DNA from: Myroides indicus
GTDB taxonomy: Bacteria; Bacteroidota; Bacteroidia; Flavobacteriales; Flavobacteriaceae
Reading direction: 5' to 3'
Assembly: GCF_004364575.1 (NCBI RefSeq)
Contig: NZ_SOAG01000002.1
Coordinates: 25,035 to 89,034 of the forward strand
DNA length: 64,000 nt
The notes under the pieces are model-generated. The model was not told where the DNA came from. It worked only from the letters and a program-made list of their open reading frames with translations, and searched no databases. Shown here in pieces: positions 16,714 to 26,843 of this stretch (its first letter is position 1; each line of letters starts with the position of its first letter). The position numbers and the translations under genes are program-made.

Positions 16714-19700
16714 ATGAGACAAAGAATTACTTGTAACATATTAAGGAAGATTCTCCTTTGTTTGTTTTTTCTCTCTTCATTGTCCTATGGGTGGGCACAA
16801 ACGAAGGTCATTGCAGATCAGGTAACTTATAAAAGTGGCAATAAACCACTGTCCGTTAGCCCAACAGTTCAGAGCCCTAATAATGCATTGGGTGATAATA
16901 ATAATTACGCAACTTTATTAGCAAGTCCAGGAACTGCTTTAAGTATCGGAAATTATGATGGAGTTATAGAATTGCAGTTTGCTACAACAAGACCGGCAAA
17001 TTCTTGGTCTTATATTCAAATAGGAAATGGGGACCAGGGATTATTGGATGCTTTATTAGGAGGGAATTTAGGTCAGTTGTTAAAGGATGTTGTTGGTGTA
17101 GTACTTGGAGGTAGCCAGTATTTTTCAGTAGAAGCAAAGAAAGATAATGGTTCTGCAATTGACAGTAGAAATAGTAATCAAGGGTTTAATACGGATAGAT
17201 TTCGATTGATTCAAGATGCGGACGGGAATAATTATATCGCTATTCGTCCAAGTGCTGAATATAATAGGCTTAGAATTACCAATAGTTCTATTTTTTCTGT
17301 TTTGGGTGCAGGAGCTGAATTTAAACTATACGTTTACAATGCTTTTTATTACGAGGATAATAATCAAGATTGTGGTCGTCCAGTATTTACATCTTTTGAC
17401 GGAACTACGGGAATAAATCTGGATGTGCTTCCAGTAGAAGACGGTACTTTAGGAAATGCAATAGATGGAGATCTTGATACATATAGCACATTAAAATCAA
17501 GTGCACTTTTGGGACTAAGTGTAGCGGGAAGCTTATCTCAAAACTTTTATTTTGCTACAACAACCGATGAAAGTTCTTCTGTTAATATTAAAATAGCTTT
17601 AGGTACAGGAAGTTTGCTGGATTTAAAAGTCTTAAGTGCGGTCGATATTATATTTAAAAATAATGGAACAGCAGTTGCTACACGTTCTTTGAGTAGTGGA
17701 TTACTTGCGGGTACAGACTTGTTAGGTTTATTGAAAAATGGAGAACCAGTAACTTTGAGTTATGGTTTAGGTGTTGCATTTGACCAAGTAGAGATTCGTA
17801 CAAACGCCTTAATAGGTTTGGGAGTTGGAAATGCTGATGTTAAAATTTATGACGTACAGCGTTATGATGGAGTAAATTGCGTAAATCCTAATATTACGAT
17901 AACCTCAACTCCGCCAATGTTGTCAAACAAAGCTTGTGCAACTACTTTGATAGCACATGGACACGCAAATTTCCCCACTCATTCGGTGGATGGAGATAAT
18001 GACACTTTTACTACGTTAGAGGCAAGCTCCGGAATTGCCGTTGGAATTGGAGCTTACGATGGTTTTGTAGAGTTAGGTTTTGCTCAGACAATCCCCGCAG
18101 GGGAAACAACTTATATCCGTATTGATTTTGATGATGAAGTATTAGGTGGATTGTTGAACGGAAGTGTAGGTGGATTATTAAATGGTGTTGTGAGTAATGT
18201 CTTGTTTGGTAGTCATTATTTTACGATTGAAGGGAAAAATAATGGTACTATGGTTTATAATCGTTCTAGTAACGATGGGTTTTCCAGTGCAGGAAAGACA
18301 GGAAGTGGACTTACTCGAATTATTCAGGATAAAAATGGACATTATTATGTAGCAATAACACCAGATGTTTCTATAGATGCAGTTAGGATTACAGAGAAAC
18401 TAGGTGCTTTAGTTGGTTTGGGAACTGTAAAATCAATGAACGTATATCATGCATGTTATTCTACTGGTTCTACAGCTTGTGAACAAGGTTTTGCCACATT
18501 CTCTGAGTCTTCGGGTATTACTTTAGATTTATTGGGACTTGGTGCAGCAGGTGTTACTGATGCACAAAATGCTATTGACGGAGATATTGCTACAGCGTCA
18601 AAAATAAGTGTAGGTGCTGTTGGTGTAGCTGGTAGCATGATGCAACATATACAATTCCACGGATTGTCTTCGGATCGCGATCACTTTAGAGTGAAAATGA
18701 AAATGAACACAAACGGGGTGGTTGATGCTGATATTATTGGAAGTATCATTGTAAAAGCTTATAATGGCGATCAAGAAGTATATTCACAACGTTTAAACGA
18801 ACGATTAATTCCAGGTGTCGATTTGTTAAATTTATTATCTACTGGGCAGATGATTAACATTCCGTTTGCACCCGGTGAAGAATTTGATAGAGTAGCTGTA
18901 GGAATTGCTTCTTTAGTGGCGGCAAACGTAATTGCGGTTCCATTGGAAGTTTACAGCGTAGAGCGTTTTTCAGCAGATTGCCCAGACCCAGAGTTAACGT
19001 GGGATCCAAAAACGGATTCACCATTCAATACGCCGGATTGTGCAAACGCGTTGGTGAGCTTTGAAAACGTAAACTTCCCTTATGAGGCTATTACAGACAA
19101 TCCTAATTATGATACGTATGCAACGCTTACTGCAGGTGCAGGAGCTGCTCTTGGAGTAGGAGCGTATTCAAGTCATATTGAGTTAAAATACGGAAGTACT
19201 TTAGCAGCGCATGAAGTGTCATATATACGTGTTGACTCTGAAGCAAACCTTTTTAATGCCTTATTGGGAGGGTCATTAGGGAATGCTCTTGGTGATTTGT
19301 TAGGTTCTGTTGCCTTAGGTAATCAATATATTGTGGTTCAGGCAAAAGATGCAGCAGGTAATAATGTAGGTACTGCGCACTCAAGTGCTACTTCTGGATT
19401 TAATACTGAGTTTGTTAAGTTGGTAAAAGATAAAGATGGTAAGTTTTACTTAGCAGTTACCGCACCAGATGCTTACCAGTCTGTACGTATCGAATATTAT
19501 CATACAGCATTAGTAGGAGCAATGGGTTCATCAAGCATGAATGTTTATAGCATGTGTCGCGAGACTGAATTTGATGCTTGTGAGCAAGCTGCTTTTACAT
19601 CATGGGATGGAGATGGAATTGCTTTGGATGTTGCTGGCCTAACAAATGGAGGTGTGGCTAATCCGGAATTTGCTATTGATGCTGATAACTCAAATTATTC

Positions 19701-22700
19701 AGCACTAAATTTAGGTGTAGCTAGTGTAGCTGCTTCAGTTTCTCAAAAAGTATATTTTAAAACAAAATCAAATATTGATGATGAACTACGCGTTCGTTTG
19801 CAATTGGCAAATCCGGGAGTATTGAACTTAGATGTATTCGGTGGTTCAGAATTAATATTTTACAATGGAGAACAAAATGTAGGTGTAATGCCGTTGTCTT
19901 CGGGTTTAATCAATAATATTGATTTGTTAGCATTATTCAATTCAGGAGGTGTTCAGTCGTTTACGTTTGCTCCGGGAGTGGTGTATGATCGCGTAGAATT
20001 AAAAATTGCATCATTGGTAGCTGTTAATACAAGTGAACCAATCCGTTTATATGGCATGTCTCGTTTAAGTTCGGCTTGTCCAGATCCGGATTTCTTGTCA
20101 CCAAATGATGTATTTAAATCCCCGGTTTGTGCAGATGATGTTGAAGTAGGAACTATTAAGGCAGTAGATGATGTTGATTTTGCCATTGATGGTGATTACA
20201 ATTCTTATGCAACAATGCGTGCAGATGCTGGAGCTATATTTGGAATTAACAACCAGCCAAGTGTGTTGGAGTTAAAATTCGGTAGTTCAGTAAATGCAAA
20301 TACTACTTCCTATTTAAGAGTTGGAGATGATGCCGGAATTTTGGAATCATTGCTTTCAGGAAGTATTGGAGAAGTAGTGTATAACTTACTGAATAATGTC
20401 GCTTTAGGAGATAACTATTTTGTAGTACGAGCTAAGAATGGTGCCAGTACGGTTTTGGAAGGAAGCAGTAGAGATGGGTTTGAAGATGCAGATGGATTAA
20501 TAAAGATTGTACAAGATAAAGCAGGTAGATATTTTATAGCTATTTCTCCAGAGGTAGATTATACAAGTGTAGAAATTAAGGCATTTTCAGAATCTTTGTT
20601 AGGAGTACTTGCCAATGGATATAATTTACATATATATGGTATGTGTTATGAAACCGATTTTGACGGATGTGAAGAAGGCTTTTCCACATCTTGGGATGGC
20701 AGTGGTCTTTCTGTTGGAGTTACAGGATTAGGTTCATACGGCGTTACAGATGCTTTTAAAGCATTAAATAACAATAATAACAGTGATTATTCTACATTAA
20801 GTCTTGGTACGTTGAATGTTGCTGGACATATTCAACAGAATATTCAGTACAATAAAGTAGTTCCGGCCAATACTATTTTTAGACTAAAAATGGAAGTCGG
20901 TACAGGAACTGTAAATGCAGCAGTTTTTGACGATATCAGAATTTTAGGTTATAAAAATGGTGTTGAAGTGTACAATCAGCTAGTGCAAACGGCAGTATTA
21001 GGCGGAGTATCTTTGGGTACCTTGTTTAATAATGGTGGTGCACATGATGTGTCTTTAGTTTTAGACGAGGATATTGACGAAATCGCCCTGAGAATAAACT
21101 CTTTAGTAAATGCTACTATAGGGGTTCCTGATGTCCGTTTGTATTATATCACCCAAGATTGTGCGGAACCAAAAATTATTTTGTGGAAATCATATGAAAT
21201 TGACGGCGATAATACCAAAACATCTGTAAGGGGTGGTGAAGAAGTAGAGTATACTATTCATGTACGTAATATTGGAGGTCGTGATTTAGCAGGGTTTACA
21301 GTGACGGATGAATTACCACAAGGTCTAACTTATGTAAGTGGAAGCGGTGGAATACATAACAACGGAATAGTAAGTTTTGCCTCAACCTCAGTCTTGCCAA
21401 TTGGTCAGGAGGACAGTTTTACGTTCAAAGCAAAAGTAGTGCAAGACTTGACTAATATAGATGAAATTAAAAATATAGCGGTTGTTAAACTACCGGGGGT
21501 AAATGATGATTTTGAGAGTTATCCACCTGTAGATAATACAAATCCAACCGAGCCGGATACAACAAAAAATCCGGGAACAATTATTCCTGTAGAGCCCGTA
21601 TATGACTTTACAGTTGCCAAAAATGGAGTAAGTAATGGTGTAAACAGCAATCAAGCAGAACTTGGTGATGAAATTACTTATACTATTGCTGTCAAGAATA
21701 CCGGAAATAAAAATTTGACTAGTGTAACAGTTAAAGATATCTTGCAGAATGCTGTGCCAGCAGAAGTATCCATTGTTGATGATGGAGGAGCAATTGTAAA
21801 TGGAGCTGAGTTAACTTTTAATGTGTCAGATTTAGCAGTGGGTGCTACAGAAACCTTTATTCTAACTGTAGAAGTAGAGAGTTTGCCGGCAGGCAACATT
21901 AGCAACAAAGCTCAAGTTAGTTTCACTACTCCGGATAATGATGTAATTACAAAAGAAGTAGAATTTGAGATGGCTGCCAGTTGTACAAATATAGATGCTT
22001 CAGCAATTGATGCGATTACAACAGATCCATCTTCTCCGGTATGTCCGGGAACAGAAGTTACCTTAACAACTACGTTGAGTGCAAGTGCTCCGACAGGGTT
22101 AATCAATCCGGTTTTTAAGTGGTATAAAAACAGTAATCTATCCGATACACCGTTAATAGGAGAAAGTATTGTGGTTACAATCTTCGCTACAACTACCTAT
22201 TACGTAACAGTAGAAGGAACAGGGTTCTGTTTTACAGGAGCTGCTGCAGAGGTTGAGGTAGAAGCATTGCCAATCGGATTACCTGAGCATATTACAATTA
22301 CGGCACCAACAGAGATTTGTCAAGGAGAAGAAGCGACTTTTAAAGCTGAATTAAGTGCCACGGCACCTGTAATTAATACTCCTGTATTTAAATGGTACAC
22401 TGATGCTGCTTTGACAGAATTGGTACATGAAGGTGAAGAGTTTAAAGTAAGCGCAACGCCGGATTTAGTAGGAACACAGACGTTGTATGTAAGTGTAGAA
22501 GGAGATAACTTTTGTGCAAATGCTGTCGGAAATACTGCCATACATACTATTGTGGTAAATCCGTCACCGGAATTAACGGTTAGTTCAAATCAAATCTATA
22601 CTACGGTTGGTACAACAGTAACATGGCCTACGGCTACAACTAATAATGGTGCGGTTATAACATGGTATGATGCTGCTCAAAATGACGTTACAAATAATTT

Positions 22701-24123
22701 GCCAACTTCGTTTGCAACAGCAGGCACATATACGTATACGATTGTGGCACAAAGTGGCGATTGTTATACGGTCCAAACTATTTTGGCTCATGTGTACGAT
22801 GCAAACGATTGTCCACCAGTGATAGAGCGCGTATACGCAACTGTAGATAAAGGCTGGGGTTCTATAATTACAGGAGGTGTTTCTGCTACAGGAAATACCG
22901 TAGATGGCAATCCTAAAACACATTCTACATTAACTACGGGAGTAGGTTTATTAGGAATAGGAACTGTTTGGCAAAACGTAGAGTTTGACCATGAAGTGCC
23001 TGCCGGAACACCGGTAACTATTAAGTTAGGAAAAGAATACAGCGGTCTGATGTTGGCAGGAGGAATATCTGTACAAGGATTAAACTCAGATGGTAGTACA
23101 ATTGGAGGATTGAAAACGGTTGCTGGTGGCTTGCTTGATTTATTGGCGGCAGATAATGTTATGGAATTTACATTTGTTCCATCTGACAAATCCGGACCAA
23201 AAGCGTATTGGGGAGTTAGAATTTCACAAGGATCCTTGTTAAGCGTAGCACAAAATGCAAAAGTTTATGGAGTGTATTATACAAAAGAAGGAACAGTAAA
23301 TTGTGATCCGATAGACAGTAATACTAAAAAAGATGTTTTAGATGTATTGCACGGGGTGGAGGATATAGGTTTGGGAGTAGCAAGTGCAACTGCTTCGGTA
23401 GTAAATCCTTGGGATGCTGTAGATAACGATCTGGATACGTATGCATTGATTTCTCGCGGAGTTGCAGTTCTAAACAGAGCAACCTTAACAGTTGTGTTTA
23501 AACAACAAGCTACACCGGGAGACGAGTTGCAAATTATTACAGAAATACCAGGCAACCCTGTCTTAAGTTTAGAATTGATTAAGGGGTATAAAATACAGCG
23601 TTATTTAGGAAATGAACCAGTAGGACCTGAGTTAGATAATACAAGCAGTGTTTTGGATCTAAAATTGTTGGGATTGGGGTATTCCAATAAATATAAAATT
23701 ATCATTAACCCTGTTAATGAACCTTATGATAGAGTGAAAATTTCTTATGGAAGTGTGGTCGGAGTATTAGGTGATTTTACGAGGATTTATGACGTAAGTA
23801 TAGCACCTAAAATAGACATACCGGAAGCTGATCAACCGATAGAAGTATGTTTGGGTAAAGATTTGATAATACCAATCACAGATGCATGTACAACTTATGT
23901 GGTGTATACTAGTGAAACGGGAACAGAAGTATTGACAACAACAGACGGGTTTAATTTTGAGGTGCCTAAAAGTTGGGCAGAAGGAACATATACCCTATAC
24001 GTTCAGGCTATACGCAATGGTTGTGAAATAGGCAGTCGCGTACCTGTGCAAATAGAGGCTGTAAAGTGCTCTAAAGATTGTATTATTTCAAATCCTATGA
24101 TAACGAATAAAATAAAAAAATAA
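16714..24123 (+). CDS. Giant secreted repeat protein (2469 aa), putative surface adhesin
   Basis: Residues 1-28 are a signal peptide ending YGWAQ. Four copies of a roughly 370-aa double module follow, starting near residues 25, 407, 775 and 1139: an A half with a Leu/Gly-rich helix (such as LLGGSLGNALGDLLGSVALG) and a discoidin-like B half (AIDGDxxTxSxLxxG). Two DUF11-type domains come next (about 1485 and 1629), each with EITYTI- or EVEYTI-like strands, then three Ig-like domains (about 1757-2030) and two more B-like units (about 2032 and 2196). The C-terminus (KDCIISNPMITNKIKK) has no recognisable T9SS sorting domain. It is first in an operon whose fourth gene carries such a domain. It probably acts at the cell surface; ligand unknown. 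Confidence 0.85.
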   Translation: MRQRITCNILRKILLCLFFLSSLSYGWAQTKVIADQVTYKSGNKPLSVSPTVQSPNNALGDNNNYATLLASPGTALSIGNYDGVIELQFATTRPANSWSYIQIGNGDQGLLDALLGGNLGQLLKDVVGVVLGGSQYFSVEAKKDNGSAIDSRNSNQGFNTDRFRLIQDADGNNYIAIRPSAEYNRLRITNSSIFSVLGAGAEFKLYVYNAFYYEDNNQDCGRPVFTSFDGTTGINLDVLPVEDGTLGNAIDGDLDTYSTLKSSALLGLSVAGSLSQNFYFATTTDESSSVNIKIALGTGSLLDLKVLSAVDIIFKNNGTAVATRSLSSGLLAGTDLLGLLKNGEPVTLSYGLGVAFDQVEIRTNALIGLGVGNADVKIYDVQRYDGVNCVNPNITITSTPPMLSNKACATTLIAHGHANFPTHSVDGDNDTFTTLEASSGIAVGIGAYDGFVELGFAQTIPAGETTYIRIDFDDEVLGGLLNGSVGGLLNGVVSNVLFGSHYFTIEGKNNGTMVYNRSSNDGFSSAGKTGSGLTRIIQDKNGHYYVAITPDVSIDAVRITEKLGALVGLGTVKSMNVYHACYSTGSTACEQGFATFSESSGITLDLLGLGAAGVTDAQNAIDGDIATASKISVGAVGVAGSMMQHIQFHGLSSDRDHFRVKMKMNTNGVVDADIIGSIIVKAYNGDQEVYSQRLNERLIPGVDLLNLLSTGQMINIPFAPGEEFDRVAVGIASLVAANVIAVPLEVYSVERFSADCPDPELTWDPKTDSPFNTPDCANALVSFENVNFPYEAITDNPNYDTYATLTAGAGAALGVGAYSSHIELKYGSTLAAHEVSYIRVDSEANLFNALLGGSLGNALGDLLGSVALGNQYIVVQAKDAAGNNVGTAHSSATSGFNTEFVKLVKDKDGKFYLAVTAPDAYQSVRIEYYHTALVGAMGSSSMNVYSMCRETEFDACEQAAFTSWDGDGIALDVAGLTNGGVANPEFAIDADNSNYSALNLGVASVAASVSQKVYFKTKSNIDDELRVRLQLANPGVLNLDVFGGSELIFYNGEQNVGVMPLSSGLINNIDLLALFNSGGVQSFTFAPGVVYDRVELKIASLVAVNTSEPIRLYGMSRLSSACPDPDFLSPNDVFKSPVCADDVEVGTIKAVDDVDFAIDGDYNSYATMRADAGAIFGINNQPSVLELKFGSSVNANTTSYLRVGDDAGILESLLSGSIGEVVYNLLNNVALGDNYFVVRAKNGASTVLEGSSRDGFEDADGLIKIVQDKAGRYFIAISPEVDYTSVEIKAFSESLLGVLANGYNLHIYGMCYETDFDGCEEGFSTSWDGSGLSVGVTGLGSYGVTDAFKALNNNNNSDYSTLSLGTLNVAGHIQQNIQYNKVVPANTIFRLKMEVGTGTVNAAVFDDIRILGYKNGVEVYNQLVQTAVLGGVSLGTLFNNGGAHDVSLVLDEDIDEIALRINSLVNATIGVPDVRLYYITQDCAEPKIILWKSYEIDGDNTKTSVRGGEEVEYTIHVRNIGGRDLAGFTVTDELPQGLTYVSGSGGIHNNGIVSFASTSVLPIGQEDSFTFKAKVVQDLTNIDEIKNIAVVKLPGVNDDFESYPPVDNTNPTEPDTTKNPGTIIPVEPVYDFTVAKNGVSNGVNSNQAELGDEITYTIAVKNTGNKNLTSVTVKDILQNAVPAEVSIVDDGGAIVNGAELTFNVSDLAVGATETFILTVEVESLPAGNISNKAQVSFTTPDNDVITKEVEFEMAASCTNIDASAIDAITTDPSSPVCPGTEVTLTTTLSASAPTGLINPVFKWYKNSNLSDTPLIGESIVVTIFATTTYYVTVEGTGFCFTGAAAEVEVEALPIGLPEHITITAPTEICQGEEATFKAELSATAPVINTPVFKWYTDAALTELVHEGEEFKVSATPDLVGTQTLYVSVEGDNFCANAVGNTAIHTIVVNPSPELTVSSNQIYTTVGTTVTWPTATTNNGAVITWYDAAQNDVTNNLPTSFATAGTYTYTIVAQSGDCYTVQTILAHVYDANDCPPVIERVYATVDKGWGSIITGGVSATGNTVDGNPKTHSTLTTGVGLLGIGTVWQNVEFDHEVPAGTPVTIKLGKEYSGLMLAGGISVQGLNSDGSTIGGLKTVAGGLLDLLAADNVMEFTFVPSDKSGPKAYWGVRISQGSLLSVAQNAKVYGVYYTKEGTVNCDPIDSNTKKDVLDVLHGVEDIGLGVASATASVVNPWDAVDNDLDTYALISRGVAVLNRATLTVVFKQQATPGDELQIITEIPGNPVLSLELIKGYKIQRYLGNEPVGPELDNTSSVLDLKLLGLGYSNKYKIIINPVNEPYDRVKISYGSVVGVLGDFTRIYDVSIAPKIDIPEADQPIEVCLGKDLIIPITDACTTYVVYTSETGTEVLTTTDGFNFEVPKSWAEGTYTLYVQAIRNGCEIGSRVPVQIEAVKCSKDCIISNPMITNKIKK

Positions 24124-24141
24124 ACACTAAAATAACACACT

Positions 24142-26127
24142 ATGAAAAAAATAACTTTAGTAGCGGCATTGCTGGGAGCGGTTTATTTCTCACACGCACA
24201 AGTTGGTATCGGGACACCTAATCCGGCAGATGCTTCTCAATTAGATATTGTAGCAAAAAATAAAGGTATTCTTATACCGAGAGTAGAGTTGAGGACGTTA
24301 ACTAATTTCGGACCTATAGCCGGAACTCAGGTCGAAAGTCTGTTAGTTTACAACACAGCATCAGTAACTGCAGAGAATATAGCTCCTGGATTTTACTATT
24401 GGTTTGAAAGTAAATGGGAACGTATCGTCAATCAAAAGCAATTGGATGAAACAATAAATAATATCACCGATTTGCAAGGTGATGTTGATAAAATTATTAA
24501 TCTTTTAAAAGTTGCTTTCCCCTCAAATAATTTAGTTGATCCTTCAGTAGATGGAGATACTCATGGAGGAGGTATGGTATTTACTCCTGGAGATGCAACT
24601 ACTGAACCCAAGATTGAATATGTTTATTTTGACGGAACAAGCTACGTTAAAAAAGATATTACCAATGATATAATTAATATTATTCATGGAGCTGAGTCTA
24701 AAACTACTATTGTAGAATACGACGGAAATCAATATTACCTGTCAGAAGCGTATATACAGAATGGCGGGGAGACAGATCCAGCCAACTGGACGTCCGTTCC
24801 TTCAGGAGCTATTTTGCTTGATGTGGTTGCCGGAGTAGTCAACAACTTTGAAGAGTTTGTTACCAATAATTCAGTTACGGTTGACGGCAATACTTACAAC
24901 ACCATTGAAGAATACATTGAGTATATTTCCCAAAATTCCATGCAGGACGGGGTTACCAAGATTGTAATTGACGCGACGACAAATCAGGCGTCGTTCCAAA
25001 TCTGGGATGCCGCCACGGATACTTGGGTTAATGTAGATAATTCAGCATTTAAAAAGATTGTCACCGACAATGAATCCAAAACGTCTGTCGTAGAATATGG
25101 TGGAAATCAATATTACCTGTCAGAAGCGTATATACAAAATGGCGGGGAGACAGATCCAGCCAGCTGGACCTCCGTTCCTTCAGGAGCTATTTTGCTTGAT
25201 GTAGTTGCCGGAGTAGTCAACAATTTTGAAGAGTTTGTTACCAATAATTCGGTTACGGTTGACGGCAATACTTACAATACAATTGAAGAATACATTGAGT
25301 ATATTTCCCAAAATTCCATGCAGGACGGGGTTACCAAGATTGTAATTGACGCGACGACAAATCAGGCATCGTTCCAAATCTGGGATGCTGCCACGGATAC
25401 TTGGGTTAATGTAGATAATTCAGCATTTGGAAAGATTGTCACCGACAATGAATCAGAGACTACGATTGTTAAAAATGAAACAGGAGACAAAACAGATGGA
25501 GATTTAGAAATAACATATGATTATTTTAATGAAAAACAACCCGATATTACAGGAACTCCGCAGATAACAATTGATGTGAATGCCGATATCAAAAATTTAA
25601 TTGAAGGAAATATAGATATTCAAAAGGCTATTACAAAAATCCTCAATGACGGAGGAAATGTTTATTATGGAGATCACGATGATGATACTAGTACACCAAA
25701 TGTGTTCTATACTATTATAAATGATGTAAAAACACCGATAGATATTGCAGAAGTAATTGTAAATGCTATTAAAAATGCAACAATAGTACAAAAACAAGAA
25801 ATCAAAAATCAATTAGGAGATAAGGTTAATAATACCACAGTTACCAAAACAGGAGATACTTTTAATGGTTCAGATATTTATATCTATACCAATAAAACAA
25901 CCATTGCTGCTAATTCTGCAGAAACTACAGGTATTGCAATTCCAAGTGGAACAACTCCTGATCAGATTATTGGTATTAAGGTAATTGGGGCAAAAGGAGT
26001 AGTGTCAAGTGTAACGGATATTGTGGTTACTGGTCAACAAATTGATTTTAATACCGGTGCCGGAAATATGTATAATATTTTAGGAGCGGGTAATTATGAC
26101 GTAGTTGTAGAGTTTACAGCACAATAA
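24142..26127 (+). CDS. Secreted protein with VGIGT-type N-terminal domain and duplicated 126-aa repeat
   Basis: A 661-aa exported protein. The signal peptide ends at FSHAQ, and the mature N-terminus VGIGTPNPADASQLDI with KGILIPRVEL is a domain common in Bacteroidota surface proteins, often at the base of fibre-like proteins. Residues about 185-436 are two almost identical 126-aa repeats, followed by the start of a third (ESETTIV). The C-terminal third is rich in Asn, Asp, Thr and Ile, with a compact end domain (GIKVIGAKGVV to VVVEFTAQ). It follows the giant protein by 18 nt. A structural or stalk-like role at the cell surface is inferred; no enzyme motif is seen. Confidence 0.8.
   Translation: MKKITLVAALLGAVYFSHAQVGIGTPNPADASQLDIVAKNKGILIPRVELRTLTNFGPIAGTQVESLLVYNTASVTAENIAPGFYYWFESKWERIVNQKQLDETINNITDLQGDVDKIINLLKVAFPSNNLVDPSVDGDTHGGGMVFTPGDATTEPKIEYVYFDGTSYVKKDITNDIINIIHGAESKTTIVEYDGNQYYLSEAYIQNGGETDPANWTSVPSGAILLDVVAGVVNNFEEFVTNNSVTVDGNTYNTIEEYIEYISQNSMQDGVTKIVIDATTNQASFQIWDAATDTWVNVDNSAFKKIVTDNESKTSVVEYGGNQYYLSEAYIQNGGETDPASWTSVPSGAILLDVVAGVVNNFEEFVTNNSVTVDGNTYNTIEEYIEYISQNSMQDGVTKIVIDATTNQASFQIWDAATDTWVNVDNSAFGKIVTDNESETTIVKNETGDKTDGDLEITYDYFNEKQPDITGTPQITIDVNADIKNLIEGNIDIQKAITKILNDGGNVYYGDHDDDTSTPNVFYTIINDVKTPIDIAEVIVNAIKNATIVQKQEIKNQLGDKVNNTTVTKTGDTFNGSDIYIYTNKTTIAANSAETTGIAIPSGTTPDQIIGIKVIGAKGVVSSVTDIVVTGQQIDFNTGAGNMYNILGAGNYDVVVEFTAQ
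24694..25449 (+). repeat. 378-bp direct tandem duplication (two copies) inside the 661-aa gene
   Basis: Copy 1 is 24694-25071 and copy 2 is 25072-25449, offset by exactly 378 bp (126 codons). Over most of the length they differ at only a handful of bases, largely silent. A third copy begins at 25450 but diverges after a few codons. The repeat is visibly more GC-rich than the flanking gene. Confidence 0.92.
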
Positions 26128-26212
26128 TTAAAAGTAGAATTTCAGATATAAGGTTTTTTAATTTAGGCAGGTTTGTTCAAAAGCAGACCTGCTATCTAAA
26201 ACAAGTAAAAAA

Positions 26213-26833
26213 ATGAAAAAAATATTCTTTGGATTAGTTTTCCTTACAGCGAGTTTAACAGGATTTGCCCAAATAAAAGTGGGTGGTAATCCAACGATAG
26301 ATCCTGATGCTATGTTGGAAATTGACGCGGTAAGTAATAAAGGTTTGCTTTTACCTCGTCTGGAGTTAGAAGAAACGACCAATGCGTCTCCTTTATCAGC
26401 TCACGTGGAGGGTATGACAGTATATAATACAGCGAGAACAAATGACGTGGTGCCGGGTTTTTATTATAATGATGGCAATAAATGGCAGCAAATGGTGACA
26501 ACAGACTATAAAGCAGTTAAGTTTTTCTATATGCCTTCTATTACTTTTGATACTTCTACAGATGCAACCGGACAAACTAAGGATTTGTATGCAGAGTATA
26601 AAGCCCAGTTTGCATTGACTAACCCCAATCATGTGGCAAGCACAGGAGCACCGACAGCTAATGGTATTCCGTATTTTGCCAATGCTAGAGATTTGTATTA
26701 TTATATAACAGATTATGACCCGAATGTCTTCTCAAATATCACAGTTAATGAAGACGGATTAATGACGTATGATGTAACGGCAGCAGCTACAGATTGCACA
26801 TTGATTAATATAGTATTTGTTGTGAAAGAATAG
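26213..26833 (+). CDS. Small secreted protein with the same N-terminal domain as the preceding gene
   Basis: A 206-aa exported protein. The signal peptide ends GFAQ. The mature part begins IKVGGNPTIDPDAMLEIDA, then KGLLLPRLEL, VEGMTVYNTA and VPGFYYNDGNKW, in the same order as residues 20-100 of the 661-aa protein, so the two share one domain. The remaining about 100 residues (FFYMPSITFDTSTD to INIVFVVKE) are unlike the neighbour and contain a Tyr-rich stretch. It follows the 661-aa gene by 85 nt and precedes the CTD-bearing gene by 10 nt. A minor subunit or tip protein is possible, but this is inference. Confidence 0.8.
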   Translation: MKKIFFGLVFLTASLTGFAQIKVGGNPTIDPDAMLEIDAVSNKGLLLPRLELEETTNASPLSAHVEGMTVYNTARTNDVVPGFYYNDGNKWQQMVTTDYKAVKFFYMPSITFDTSTDATGQTKDLYAEYKAQFALTNPNHVASTGAPTANGIPYFANARDLYYYITDYDPNVFSNITVNEDGLMTYDVTAAATDCTLINIVFVVKE

Positions 26834-26843
26834 CCATTAAAAA

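Noticed and set aside
22585..23189. Antisense ORFs opposite the giant surface protein
   Set aside because: They lie fully inside a gene with strong domain evidence and show no family features, and no promoter was seen for them.
26160..26195. Imperfect hairpin (GCAGGT / ACCTGC) between the 661-aa and 206-aa genes as a terminator
   Set aside because: The stem is only 6 bp with a large loop and has no T tail; the downstream genes clearly belong to the same operon.
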